A stretch of 64,000 nt of DNA from Aureimonas frigidaquae (GTDB lineage Bacteria; Pseudomonadota; Alphaproteobacteria; Rhizobiales; Rhizobiaceae), in contig NZ_BBWR01000008.1 in NCBI RefSeq assembly GCF_001463905.1, positions 124,001 to 188,000 of the forward strand. Direction: 5' to 3'. Below the pieces are notes generated by a model that saw only the letters and a list, made by a program, of their open reading frames with translations, made no database searches and had not been told where the DNA came from. Shown piece by piece: positions 31,602-39,455 of the stretch. Made by a program: the position numbers and the translations under genes. The first letter of the stretch is position 1; the number at the start of each line of letters is the position of its first letter.

Positions 31602-32384
31602 GTGAGCGCATCAGGACAGTTGTGGAAAGTGTTGCAGGAAGCCCGGATCGTCGACCTTTCGGTGACGACGGGGCCTGATATGCCCTGCTCGCCGCCCGAA
31701 GGGCAGCGCATGGCGCAGTATCTCTTCAACACCTATACCGACCCACGCGGCATGTTCCTGGAATATGTCCAGATCCATGACGATCACACCGGAACCCACA
31801 TCGACGCGCCCTCGCATTTCACTCCGGCGCTCGAGACCGGCCTGCCGCACGCGACGGAGCATGGCTCGATCACCATTGAGCAGCTCGACTTGAAGCGGCT
31901 CATCGGGCCGGCCGTCGTGGTGGATGTGCGCCCCCTGGTCGAGGCCGCCCCCAAGGGGGAGAAGACCCATCTGGCTCAGAGCCCGTGGATCACCCGCGAC
32001 TATCTGGAAAGCTGGGCGCAGGACAATGGCGCCTTCCAGCCCGGCGAAATCGTTCTGTTCCGTTCCGACTGGTCGGACCGCCACTACAAGCCACTGCCCG
32101 AAGGTTTTGCCTACGACCGCTCGCACCCCGCGCCGACGGCCGAGGCGATCGAATATCTGTTCGACAAGGGCGTTCGGCATATCGGCATCGATGGTCGCGG
32201 GATCGGCGCCATGCAGGACGACAACACGCCGCATTGGGCGGCGCTCGGGCGCGGGATGTACGCGACCGAGAACCTGACCAATCTGGGTGAGCTGCCCGTT
32301 CGCGGGGCCGTGTTCATCTTTCTTCCGCACAAGTTCAAGGGTGCGACCGGCGGCATGGGGCGCGCCATCGGCCTGATCGGCTAG
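31602..32384 (+). CDS. cyclase family protein (kynurenine formamidase-like metal hydrolase)
   Basis: A 260-residue protein of the cyclase/KynB-type fold, which hydrolyses N-formyl or cyclic amide substrates such as N-formylkynurenine or isatin. It has the metal motif HDDHTGTHIDAPSHF and a late acidic/Gly motif IGIDGRGIG. The GTG start at 31602 has a GAGGGG ribosome site. It sits between the XRE-cupin regulator and the hyu/fuc cluster on the same strand as the latter, suggesting a role in opening a cyclic amide or lactone. Confidence 0.85.
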   Translation: MSASGQLWKVLQEARIVDLSVTTGPDMPCSPPEGQRMAQYLFNTYTDPRGMFLEYVQIHDDHTGTHIDAPSHFTPALETGLPHATEHGSITIEQLDLKRLIGPAVVVDVRPLVEAAPKGEKTHLAQSPWITRDYLESWAQDNGAFQPGEIVLFRSDWSDRHYKPLPEGFAYDRSHPAPTAEAIEYLFDKGVRHIGIDGRGIGAMQDDNTPHWAALGRGMYATENLTNLGELPVRGAVFIFLPHKFKGATGGMGRAIGLIG

Positions 32385-32454
32385 CGGCGCGGTCTTGAAT
32401 GAAAGGGGCGGGCGAGTGGCAAAGGGTGCGATGCTGTCCGCTCCCGCTGTTCGA

Positions 32455-32488
32455 CGGATGCACCATGGCTGAGGCCATGGTGCATCCG
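32455..32488. terminator. strong bidirectional hairpin with TGAG tetraloop
   Basis: A perfect 15-bp inverted repeat (CGGATGCACCATGGC and its complement) closed by the loop TGAG lies between the convergent cyclase and GntR stops. There is no T run, but the stem is long enough to act as a terminator or transcript stabiliser in both directions. Confidence 0.65.
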
Positions 32489-32503
32489 GCCCGTGCGCCG
32501 GCC

Positions 32504-33193
32504 TCAAGCTCCGAGGGTGCGTCTGCGCTCCAGCAGCATCTCGTGCAGAACGCCCATGCCGCCTTCTATGTCTGCCTGGAGCGCGCGCCGCGCCGCCCGG
32601 ACGTCCTTGCGCATGAGCGCATCGCGAAGGTCCCGGTGGTGTCCGTTCGCCATGCTCCAGTTTCCGCTCGTGTCCAGAAGGCTGAAATATGGGCCGATCT
32701 GGAGCCAGAGCGTTTCGATGATGGACAGGAGGGACGGGGAGCCTCCACAATTATAGATGGTGAAGTGGAAGGCCCGGTTCGCCGACACATAGCCCGCGCG
32801 GTCCCCCTGCGCGATTGCGGCGTCCATCCGGTCGATTGCCTCGCTGAGCTGCTGGAAGTCGGAAGCGTTCAGATGGCGGATGGCCCAGCCTGTCGCGATG
32901 GATTCAAGTTCCACGCGCACACGCCGCAGATCCGCCAGCCGGTCCACGGTAAGGCGGGGGATGCCGACCGAACGCCCCTCGATGAGCGTCAGCGCCTTTT
33001 CCGCGACGAGCCTGTGCAGGATTTCGCGGATCGGCATGGGGCTGACCCCGAAAGCATCGGCCAGGCTCTGGATCGTCACGCTCTTACCGGGTTCGATGCC
33101 GCCATTCAGGATCAGGTCCCGAAGCTTCTCGTAGACCGTGTCCTTGAGCGTGAGTCGGACGACGGGGTCCGGCGTAACCGTTGCTTTGCCCAT
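32504..33193 (-). CDS. GntR family regulator, FCD subfamily
   Basis: A 229-residue regulator with an N-terminal winged helix (VYEKLRDLILNGGIEPGKS, IQSLADAFGVSPMPIREILHRLVAEKAL) and a C-terminal FCD domain (RRVRVELESIATGWAIRHL, NRAFHFTIYNCGG, HHRDLRDALMRKDV) with its metal-binding histidines. The start ATG 33193 has an excellent GGGAGGG ribosome site. It is divergent from the hyuA-led unit and is the likely regulator of it, through the 454-base intergenic region. Confidence 0.92.
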   Translation of the reverse strand: MGKATVTPDPVVRLTLKDTVYEKLRDLILNGGIEPGKSVTIQSLADAFGVSPMPIREILHRLVAEKALTLIEGRSVGIPRLTVDRLADLRRVRVELESIATGWAIRHLNASDFQQLSEAIDRMDAAIAQGDRAGYVSANRAFHFTIYNCGGSPSLLSIIETLWLQIGPYFSLLDTSGNWSMANGHHRDLRDALMRKDVRAARRALQADIEGGMGVLHEMLLERRRTLGA

Positions 33194-33473
33194 CCAAGCC
33201 AGCCCTCCCGGCAGTTGCTGCGCTGCGATGCGAGCTGCCGTCCCGCCTGTGAATAATATGCATGCGAAGGCGGTACGGGCAACCAAGAGCAGATTCTTTT
33301 GTAAGCCTGTCTTTGAAATCGCTGAGACATTTTTCGCTTTTTGATCATTTATCGCATTTTCTGGAATTATCCTTCTTGACGGCCTTTCAAATTTAGGTGA
33401 CGTTTCGATTACGGCAGATGAATTGAAATCACCTGCCAACAATTGCATGAAAAACAAAACAGAAATTGCGCTA

Positions 33474-33494
33474 GCCGGAAGATAAGCTTCCGGC
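33474..33494. repeat. 8-bp inverted repeat in gntR-hyuA intergenic region
   Basis: GCCGGAAG and CTTCCGGC flank the loop ATAAG. It may be a small terminator, a leader hairpin of the hyuA transcript or an operator. Confidence 0.4.
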
Positions 33495-33611
33495 CTGTCA
33501 GTATCTGTGCGCGTTGAATCCAGAATCGCTTCAGTCAGTAGTTTTCAGGGGCGGTTCTTGATTGATCGATGTGCGCCGGCAGTCGCTCCCGACTGCGCTA
33601 TGGCGTCATGT

Positions 33612-33632
33612 GCATATGAATTGTACTTATGC
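33612..33632 (+). promoter_or_regulatory. GntR operator candidate upstream of hyuA
   Basis: An inverted repeat GCATA-N11-TATGC ends 15 bases before the hyuA ATG. Its GCATAT core recurs as ATATGCAT near 33257 in front of the divergent gntR gene. The repeat is short, so this is an inference. Confidence 0.3.
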
Positions 33633-33647
33633 TCAAGGAATGTACGA

Positions 33648-35717
33648 ATGAGAATGTCTTGTGACACGGGTGGAACCTTCACCGACCTGGCGGTCGAGGA
33701 TGGCGACCGGATTCTCATCTTCAAGAGTTCGACCACGCCGCACGATCCCATCGAGGGCATCCTGAATGCGGTGGCGGTTGCGGCAGAACATTACGGCAAG
33801 AGCAGCCAGGAGCTCCTGTCACAGGTGACGACCTTCCTGCACGCCACGACCCGTTCGCTGAATGCCGTGCTCACCGGTAATGTGGCCCGGACGGCCTTTC
33901 TGACGACCCGCGGGCATCCCGACGTGCTGGTCATACGGGAAGGGGGGCGCTCGGACCCCTTCGACTTCTCCCAGCCCTATCCGCAACCCTATATCGCACG
34001 CGCCGACACATACGAGATCACCGAGCGTATGGGGCCCGACGGCCGGGTGCACGTGCCGCTCGACGAAGACGCCACGGTCGCGCTGCTGCACAAGCTGAAG
34101 GCCGACGGCATCGAGGCGATCGGTGTGTGCCTTCTCTGGTCCATCGCCAATGATGCGCATGAGCGCCGCCTGGGCGAGCTGATCGGGCAGATCCTTCCCG
34201 ATGTTCCCTTCACGCTCTCGCATCAGCTCAACCCTACGCTTCGCGAGTATCGGCGGGCGTCCTCGGCCTGTATGGACGCCTCGCTCAAGCCGACGATGAA
34301 CGCCTATCTGACCGGGCTGCGCAGCCGCCTGGCGGCCAGCGGCTTCAAAGGCCGGCTTCTGATGGTCACCTCCCAGGGCGGCGTGATGGACTCCGCCGTC
34401 GTCGCGGCTGCGCCGATCCACGCCCTCAATTCCGGTCCGGCCATGGCCCCGGTTTCGGGCCGCTTCTATGCCGAGCGCGATGCGGGCAGTGACTTTGCCA
34501 TCGTGGCCGATACGGGCGGCACCAGCTACGACGTGTCCATCGTGCGGCAGGGGCGGATCCCCCGCACGAAGGAAAGCTGGATCGGCCAGCCCTTCCAGGG
34601 GCACATGACCGGCTTCCCTTCGGTCGACGTGACGAGCGTCGGCGCCGGCGGGGGTTCCATCGCCTGGGTGGACGAAGGCGGGCTCCTGCATGTCGGTCCG
34701 CAGAGCGCAGGCTCCACGCCCGGCCCGGTCTGCTACGGCCGGGGGGGCGACAAGCCCACCGTCACCGATTGCGCGCTCGTGCTCGGCCATATCGACCCGC
34801 GTTTCTTCCTGGGCGGGCGCATGGAGCTGGATGTGGCTGCGGCGCGCGCGGCGCTGGAGCGGGAAGTCTGTGCCCGGCTGGGTGTCAGCGTCGAAGAGGC
34901 CGCACTCGCCGTCATGTCGCTCACGACGGAAAAGATGGTCGGCGCGATCGAGACCATCGCCGTCAACCAGGGCGTGGACACGTCCCGTGCCGTCCTGATC
35001 GGCGGTGGCGGAGCCGGCGGCCTCAACGCGGTCGCGGTCGGCCAGAGGCTCGGTTGCATGCGCGTCCTGATCCCGGAAACGGGAGCGACATTGAGCGCGG
35101 TGGGTGCACTGATGTCGGAACTCTACGGAGAGTTCACGCGCGTCAGCTACATGACGAGCGACCGGTTCGATCCCGCCAAAGCCAGCACCATCATCGCCGG
35201 GCTGCGCGCCGACTGCGAAGCTTTCATAGCCGAATACGGGCAGGGCGCGATCGATCATTCGATCGAGTTCGCGGTGGAAGCCCGCTACCCCAAGCAGATC
35301 TGGGAAATCGAAATTCCCGTGCGCAATCCCAACTTCGACGAGGCCGGGACGCTGGACGCGCTGATCGAGGCGTTCCACGCCGAGCATCGCACACTGTTCC
35401 AGATCAGCGATGACCATTCGGGCATCGAGGTGATCGCATGGCGGGCCTATGTCCGGTGCCGCCTGCGCGAAAAGCATGTCTTCAGCGAAGAGCGCGGCGC
35501 ACAGACCGCCGAGCACCACCGCCGGCCGATCTTCCTGCGCGACGGTGGATGGACGCAGGTTCCCGTCTATCGCACCGACACGATGCCGAGCGAGGAAACC
35601 TTCGCGGGCCCGGCCCTGGTCGAGTCTCCTTTCGCCACGACGGTCATCGATCCCGGCGCGGTCGTGAAGCGGACGATCGGTGGCGGCCTGCTCGTCAGCC
35701 TGAACGGGGGAATGTGA
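33648..35717 (+). CDS. hyuA: hydantoinase/oxoprolinase subunit A
   Basis: A 689-residue subunit of an ATP-dependent hydantoinase/5-oxoprolinase-type enzyme, which opens cyclic amides (or carboxylates ketones in related enzymes) with ATP. The N-terminal ASKHA-type phosphate motif is CDTGGTFTDLAVEDG, a second one is VADTGGTSYDVS, and the adenosine-side motif is LIGGGGAGGLNAVAVG. The start ATG 33648 has an AAGGA ribosome site. One base separates it from hyuB. Substrates in the family include N-methylhydantoin, 5-oxoproline and acetophenone-like ketones; the specific one is unknown. Confidence 0.92.
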   Translation: MRMSCDTGGTFTDLAVEDGDRILIFKSSTTPHDPIEGILNAVAVAAEHYGKSSQELLSQVTTFLHATTRSLNAVLTGNVARTAFLTTRGHPDVLVIREGGRSDPFDFSQPYPQPYIARADTYEITERMGPDGRVHVPLDEDATVALLHKLKADGIEAIGVCLLWSIANDAHERRLGELIGQILPDVPFTLSHQLNPTLREYRRASSACMDASLKPTMNAYLTGLRSRLAASGFKGRLLMVTSQGGVMDSAVVAAAPIHALNSGPAMAPVSGRFYAERDAGSDFAIVADTGGTSYDVSIVRQGRIPRTKESWIGQPFQGHMTGFPSVDVTSVGAGGGSIAWVDEGGLLHVGPQSAGSTPGPVCYGRGGDKPTVTDCALVLGHIDPRFFLGGRMELDVAAARAALEREVCARLGVSVEEAALAVMSLTTEKMVGAIETIAVNQGVDTSRAVLIGGGGAGGLNAVAVGQRLGCMRVLIPETGATLSAVGALMSELYGEFTRVSYMTSDRFDPAKASTIIAGLRADCEAFIAEYGQGAIDHSIEFAVEARYPKQIWEIEIPVRNPNFDEAGTLDALIEAFHAEHRTLFQISDDHSGIEVIAWRAYVRCRLREKHVFSEERGAQTAEHHRRPIFLRDGGWTQVPVYRTDTMPSEETFAGPALVESPFATTVIDPGAVVKRTIGGGLLVSLNGGM

Positions 35718-35718
35718 T

Positions 35719-37536
35719 ATGACGTCGACCAACCAGGACCGCGGGATCGAGATGGCGATCCTCGCCAACCGCATCGACAGCATCGCCCGCAAGATGGCCA
35801 ATACGCTGTTCCGAACCGCACGTTCGGGCGTTCTGAACAGCGGTCACGACTTCTCCTGCGTGGTGCTGACGGCGGACTGCCGGCTCGTGGCAGGGGCGAT
35901 CAGCCTTCCGGCGCATGTGATGTCAGGGCCGGACGAGATCGCCCGCTACGTCAAGGAAATGCATCCGGACATGCGCAAGGGGGACGCGTTCCTCCACAAC
36001 TCCCCCTATCATGGCAACTCGCATGCGGCCGATCACTGCCTCGTCGTGCCGGTCTTCGACGATGGTGGCGTCCACCGCTTCACCGTCCTTGCCAAGGCCC
36101 ATCAGGCCGATTGCGGAAACTCCAAGCCCACCACTTATATCGGCAGCGCCGTGGATGTTTACGAGGAAGGCGCGCTGATCTTCCCGGCGGTCCAGATCCA
36201 GAGGGACTACAAGGACATCGACGATATCGTGCGCATGTGCAAGGCGCGCATCCGCGTGCCGGAAATCTGGTGGGGCGACTATCTCGCCTCGCTCGGCGCA
36301 GTGCGGATCGGCGAGCGGGAGCTCCTGTCGCTCGGGGGCGAGGTCGGGTGGGACCGGCTGGACGCCCATGTGGAAGCCTGGTTCGACTATTCCGAGCGCC
36401 GCATCGCATCCGCCATCGGCAAGATGAACAAGGGTGACGCGCGCGTTCACAGCATGCACGATCCCTTCCCCGGCGCCGAGGACGGTATCCTCGTGACGGT
36501 CGGCGTGCAGGTCGATCCCGATGCGGGGACGATCCATGTCGATCTGACCGAAAATCCCGACTGCCTTCCCTGCGGCCTGAACCTGACGGAAGGGACGGCC
36601 CGCAGCTCGGCCTTCGTCGGCATCTTCAACGCGCTGGGCGATCATACCATTCCGGCCAATGCCGGATCGTTCCGGCGTCTGACCGTGGATCTGCGGCAGA
36701 ACTGCGTGGTCGGCATCCCGACGCATCCCTATAGCTGCTCGGTGGCGACGACCAACCTGGCCGATCGCGTGGCCAGCCCCGTGCAGCGTGCCCTGGCGAT
36801 CATCTCGCCGGGTTACGGCATGGCCGAGGGCGGGCCGATCTTTCCCCCGGCCGGCGGCGTCATTTCGGGCCGCGATCCGCGACAGAACGATGTCTCCTTC
36901 GTCAACCAGGTTCACCTCGGCATCAGCGGCGGCGCCGCGACGCCCAAGCACGATGGCTGGCTGACACTGATCCATGTCGGCAATGGGGGCCTGTGCCGCC
37001 ACGACTGCGTGGAAGTGGACGAACTCGCCTACCCAGTTGCGATCCATGAGCGGCGCCTGCTTCCCGATACGGCGGGCCCGGGCCAGACATGCGGCGCACC
37101 GTCGATCCGGGTCGAATTCGGTCCTGCCGAGGCATCGCCGATCCAGGTCTTCTACAATGCCGACGGTATGATCAATGTCGCCAAAGGCGTGCTGGGGGGC
37201 GGAACGGGCGGACCCGCTCAGGCCCTCAAGCGCGGTCGCGACGGGCAGCTTACGCCGCAGCCCGCCTGCACGGGCGTCTGGCTGCAGCCGGGCGAGACGA
37301 TCGTCTCCGTATCGTCCGGCGGCGGTGGCTACGGACGCCCCCATCATCGCAGCCAGGACGCCGTGCTGCGCGATATCCGGGAAGGTCTGTTGACCGCCAG
37401 TGTGGCCGAGACGGTGTTCGGCGTCCTTCTGTCGCCCTCCGGCCAGATCGATCAGGCCGGAACCGACGCAGCCCGTCGCCGGCTCGAGCAGGATATGCCA
37501 CGGCAGCCCGACGCCGAGACCTTGCCCACCCCGTAA
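35719..37536 (+). CDS. hyuB: hydantoinase B/oxoprolinase family subunit
   Basis: A 605-residue partner of HyuA. It has the family N terminus (IEMAILANRIDSIARKMANTL), the AGAISLPAHVMSG and HNSPYHGNSHAADHCLVVPVF segments that supply metal-ligand His/Asp residues, and the C-terminal glycine-rich SSGGGGYGRPHHR. Together A and B form the catalytic complex. It starts one base after the hyuA stop. The distance to the next gene is 132 bases, with a good ribosome site there, so the unit probably continues. Confidence 0.92.
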   Translation: MTSTNQDRGIEMAILANRIDSIARKMANTLFRTARSGVLNSGHDFSCVVLTADCRLVAGAISLPAHVMSGPDEIARYVKEMHPDMRKGDAFLHNSPYHGNSHAADHCLVVPVFDDGGVHRFTVLAKAHQADCGNSKPTTYIGSAVDVYEEGALIFPAVQIQRDYKDIDDIVRMCKARIRVPEIWWGDYLASLGAVRIGERELLSLGGEVGWDRLDAHVEAWFDYSERRIASAIGKMNKGDARVHSMHDPFPGAEDGILVTVGVQVDPDAGTIHVDLTENPDCLPCGLNLTEGTARSSAFVGIFNALGDHTIPANAGSFRRLTVDLRQNCVVGIPTHPYSCSVATTNLADRVASPVQRALAIISPGYGMAEGGPIFPPAGGVISGRDPRQNDVSFVNQVHLGISGGAATPKHDGWLTLIHVGNGGLCRHDCVEVDELAYPVAIHERRLLPDTAGPGQTCGAPSIRVEFGPAEASPIQVFYNADGMINVAKGVLGGGTGGPAQALKRGRDGQLTPQPACTGVWLQPGETIVSVSSGGGGYGRPHHRSQDAVLRDIREGLLTASVAETVFGVLLSPSGQIDQAGTDAARRRLEQDMPRQPDAETLPTP

Positions 37537-37668
37537 TGGAGCCACCCCCGTGCGACAGCCCGCCCAATCATGGCGGCGGCGCGGATGGCAGCCCTGAAGT
37601 TCTTGCCTGGTGCAGGCAGAACCCGCCGGTGATGACCGCCTGCGGGAACCCCAAGAGGAGCAGTTGAG

Positions 37669-38589
37669 ATGATGAAACCGGCAATTGTATTCGTTGGCTG
37701 CGTTCTCGCGACGAGCCCGCTGCAGGCGAAGGAACTGACATCCGTCGGGATCAGCGTCGGCTCGCTCGGCAACCCGTATTATGTTGCCCTCGCGGCCGGC
37801 GCCGAGCATGCGGCCAAGGAAATCAACCCCAATGTGAAGGTGACGGCGCTCGGCTTCGAGCGTGACCTGAACAAGCAGGTCGAGCAGATCGACAATTACA
37901 TCGCCGCCGGCGTCGACATGATCGTCATGAGCGCGGCCGATCCGAAGGCCATCGAGCCCGCCGTGGCCAAGGCCAAGGCTGCCGGCATCAAGGTCCTGGC
38001 GGTGGACAACAGCGTCGACAATGCCGACGTGATCGTCACCACCGATAACGTCGCGGCCGGAACCATCGCCTGCCAGTACATCGCCGACAAGATCGGCGGC
38101 AAGGGCAATGTCATCATCCAGAACGGCCCGCAGAACTCCGGCGTGATCGACCGCGTCGTCGGCTGCAAGGAAGTCTTCGGAAAGTATCCCGACATCACCA
38201 TCCTGTCCGACAATCAGGACGGCAAGAGCTCGCGCGACGGTGGCATGGACGTGATGCTGGGGGATCTGACCCGCTTCCCCGACATTCAGGGCGTCTTCAC
38301 CTGCTGCGATCCGCAGGCCATCGGCAGCGATCTCGCCGCCCGCCAGCTCAAGCGCGACGGCATCATCATCACCTCGGTGGACGGTGCGCCCGATATCGTC
38401 GAAGCCCTGAAGTCCGATACGCTCATCGAGGCGTCCGCCAGCCAGGACCCTTATGGCATGGCCGTCACGGCCGTGAAGATGGGCTACGACCTGATGAACG
38501 ACAAGCCGGTCGCCGAACCCAAGATGCTTGTCACGCCCAAGCTCGTCACCCGTGAGAACGTGGACCAGTACAAGGGCTGGGGCGGCTGA
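37669..38589 (+). CDS. sugar ABC transporter periplasmic binding protein (RbsB/CUT2 type)
   Basis: A 306-residue periplasmic binding protein with a short signal peptide ending SPLQA and the type I fold seen in ribose/galactose-binding proteins: SVGISVGSLGNPYYVALAAG, VDMIVMSAADPKAIEPAV, VLAVDNSVD, GVFTCCDPQAIGSDLAA, SVDGAPDIVEAL. It feeds the CUT2 ATPase and permease encoded 2.3 kb downstream. The ligand is probably a pentose, deoxyhexose or derived acid. An adjacent cysteine pair (CC) in the binding lobe is unusual. Confidence 0.92.
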   Translation: MMKPAIVFVGCVLATSPLQAKELTSVGISVGSLGNPYYVALAAGAEHAAKEINPNVKVTALGFERDLNKQVEQIDNYIAAGVDMIVMSAADPKAIEPAVAKAKAAGIKVLAVDNSVDNADVIVTTDNVAAGTIACQYIADKIGGKGNVIIQNGPQNSGVIDRVVGCKEVFGKYPDITILSDNQDGKSSRDGGMDVMLGDLTRFPDIQGVFTCCDPQAIGSDLAARQLKRDGIIITSVDGAPDIVEALKSDTLIEASASQDPYGMAVTAVKMGYDLMNDKPVAEPKMLVTPKLVTRENVDQYKGWGG

Positions 38590-38603
38590 GCCTTCGCTGC
38601 AAC

Positions 38604-38628
38604 GGGTGCCGGCCGTAAACCGGCACCC
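38604..38628 (+). terminator. intercistronic stem-loop after the sugar-binding protein gene
   Basis: A perfect 9-bp stem GGGTGCCGG/CCGGCACCC with a 7-base loop begins 14 bases after the stop. In ABC operons such a hairpin often protects the abundant binding-protein mRNA or partly terminates transcription. Confidence 0.55.
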
Positions 38629-38652
38629 ACCTGCCTGGAATGAGGAAGCATC

Positions 38653-39411
38653 ATGTTTGATCTGAGTGGGCGTGTGGCCGTGGTGACCGGCGGGAATGGC
38701 GGCATCGGCCTTGCCATGGCGACGGGTCTTGCCAAGGCAGGCGCCGAAATCGCGATCTTCGGTCGCCGCAAGGACCGCAACGAGGACGCACAGGCACGGC
38801 TTTCCGCACTGGGCGTGAAGGTTTCCGCCGTCGAGGTCGATGTGACGGACGAAGGGTCGGTGGCATCCGGCCTCGATGCGGTGATGGCCGAGCATGGCGC
38901 CCTGCATATCCTGATCAACAATGCCGGCACCAACGAGCGCAAGCTGCCGCAGGACTATTCGCTCAGCGAGTGGAACAGCCTCATCAACGTGAACCTGACG
39001 AGCGCCTTCATCGTCTCCGTCGCTGCCCATCCGCATCTGGCGCGCTCCGGCGGCGGCAAGATCATCAATATCGGCTCCATGCTGTCGATCTTCGGCAATG
39101 CACGCGCCGCCCCTTACGCCGCGGCGAAAGGCGGGATCGTGCAGATGACGAAGTCCCTCGCGCAGGCCTGGGCCGAGGACAATATCCAGGTCAACGCCAT
39201 TCTGCCCGGATGGATCGAAACCGATCTGACCGCCGTCGCCAAGGTGCAGATCCCGCGGCTCGACGAGAATGTCCTGAACCGTACCCCGCAGAAGCGGTGG
39301 GGCAAGCCGGACGACCTGGCGGGCGCGGCGGTTTTCCTGGCCAGCCCGGCATCGGACTTCATCACCGGGACCGCGCTTCCCGTGGATGGCGGATACTCGT
39401 CCAACACATGA
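38653..39411 (+). CDS. SDR family oxidoreductase (sugar acid/2-keto-3-deoxy acid dehydrogenase-like)
   Basis: A 252-residue short-chain dehydrogenase: NAD(P)-binding TGGNGGIG at residues 12-19, NNAG near 93, and the catalytic YAAAK. A Ser upstream (IGSM) completes the triad. The C-terminal FITGTALPVDGGYSSNT is typical of classical SDRs such as gluconate 5-dehydrogenase and 2-keto-3-deoxy-L-fuconate dehydrogenase. Lying between a sugar importer and an L-fuconate dehydratase-like gene, it likely oxidises the sugar or the keto-deoxy acid. Confidence 0.9.
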   Translation: MFDLSGRVAVVTGGNGGIGLAMATGLAKAGAEIAIFGRRKDRNEDAQARLSALGVKVSAVEVDVTDEGSVASGLDAVMAEHGALHILINNAGTNERKLPQDYSLSEWNSLINVNLTSAFIVSVAAHPHLARSGGGKIINIGSMLSIFGNARAAPYAAAKGGIVQMTKSLAQAWAEDNIQVNAILPGWIETDLTAVAKVQIPRLDENVLNRTPQKRWGKPDDLAGAAVFLASPASDFITGTALPVDGGYSSNT

Positions 39412-39455
39412 CATGTCGCGCGCAGCCTGGTCGCGCCGGCCTTGGGAGATAATCG

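Larger units (their letters stand above)
33194..33647. other. intergenic region between gntR and hyuA
   Basis: This 454-base gap is clearly more AT-rich than its surroundings and holds no credible gene. It contains an 8-bp hairpin (GCCGGAAG-ATAAG-CTTCCGGC at 33474-33494), the palindrome ATATGCAT near 33257, and a GCATA/TATGC inverted repeat just before hyuA (33612-33632). It should hold the divergent promoters and the GntR operators; no clear consensus -35/-10 pair was found. Confidence 0.6.

Noticed and set aside
33819-35801. A 660-residue minus-strand frame opposite hyuA
   Set aside because: Shadow of hyuA; no recognisable sequence features.
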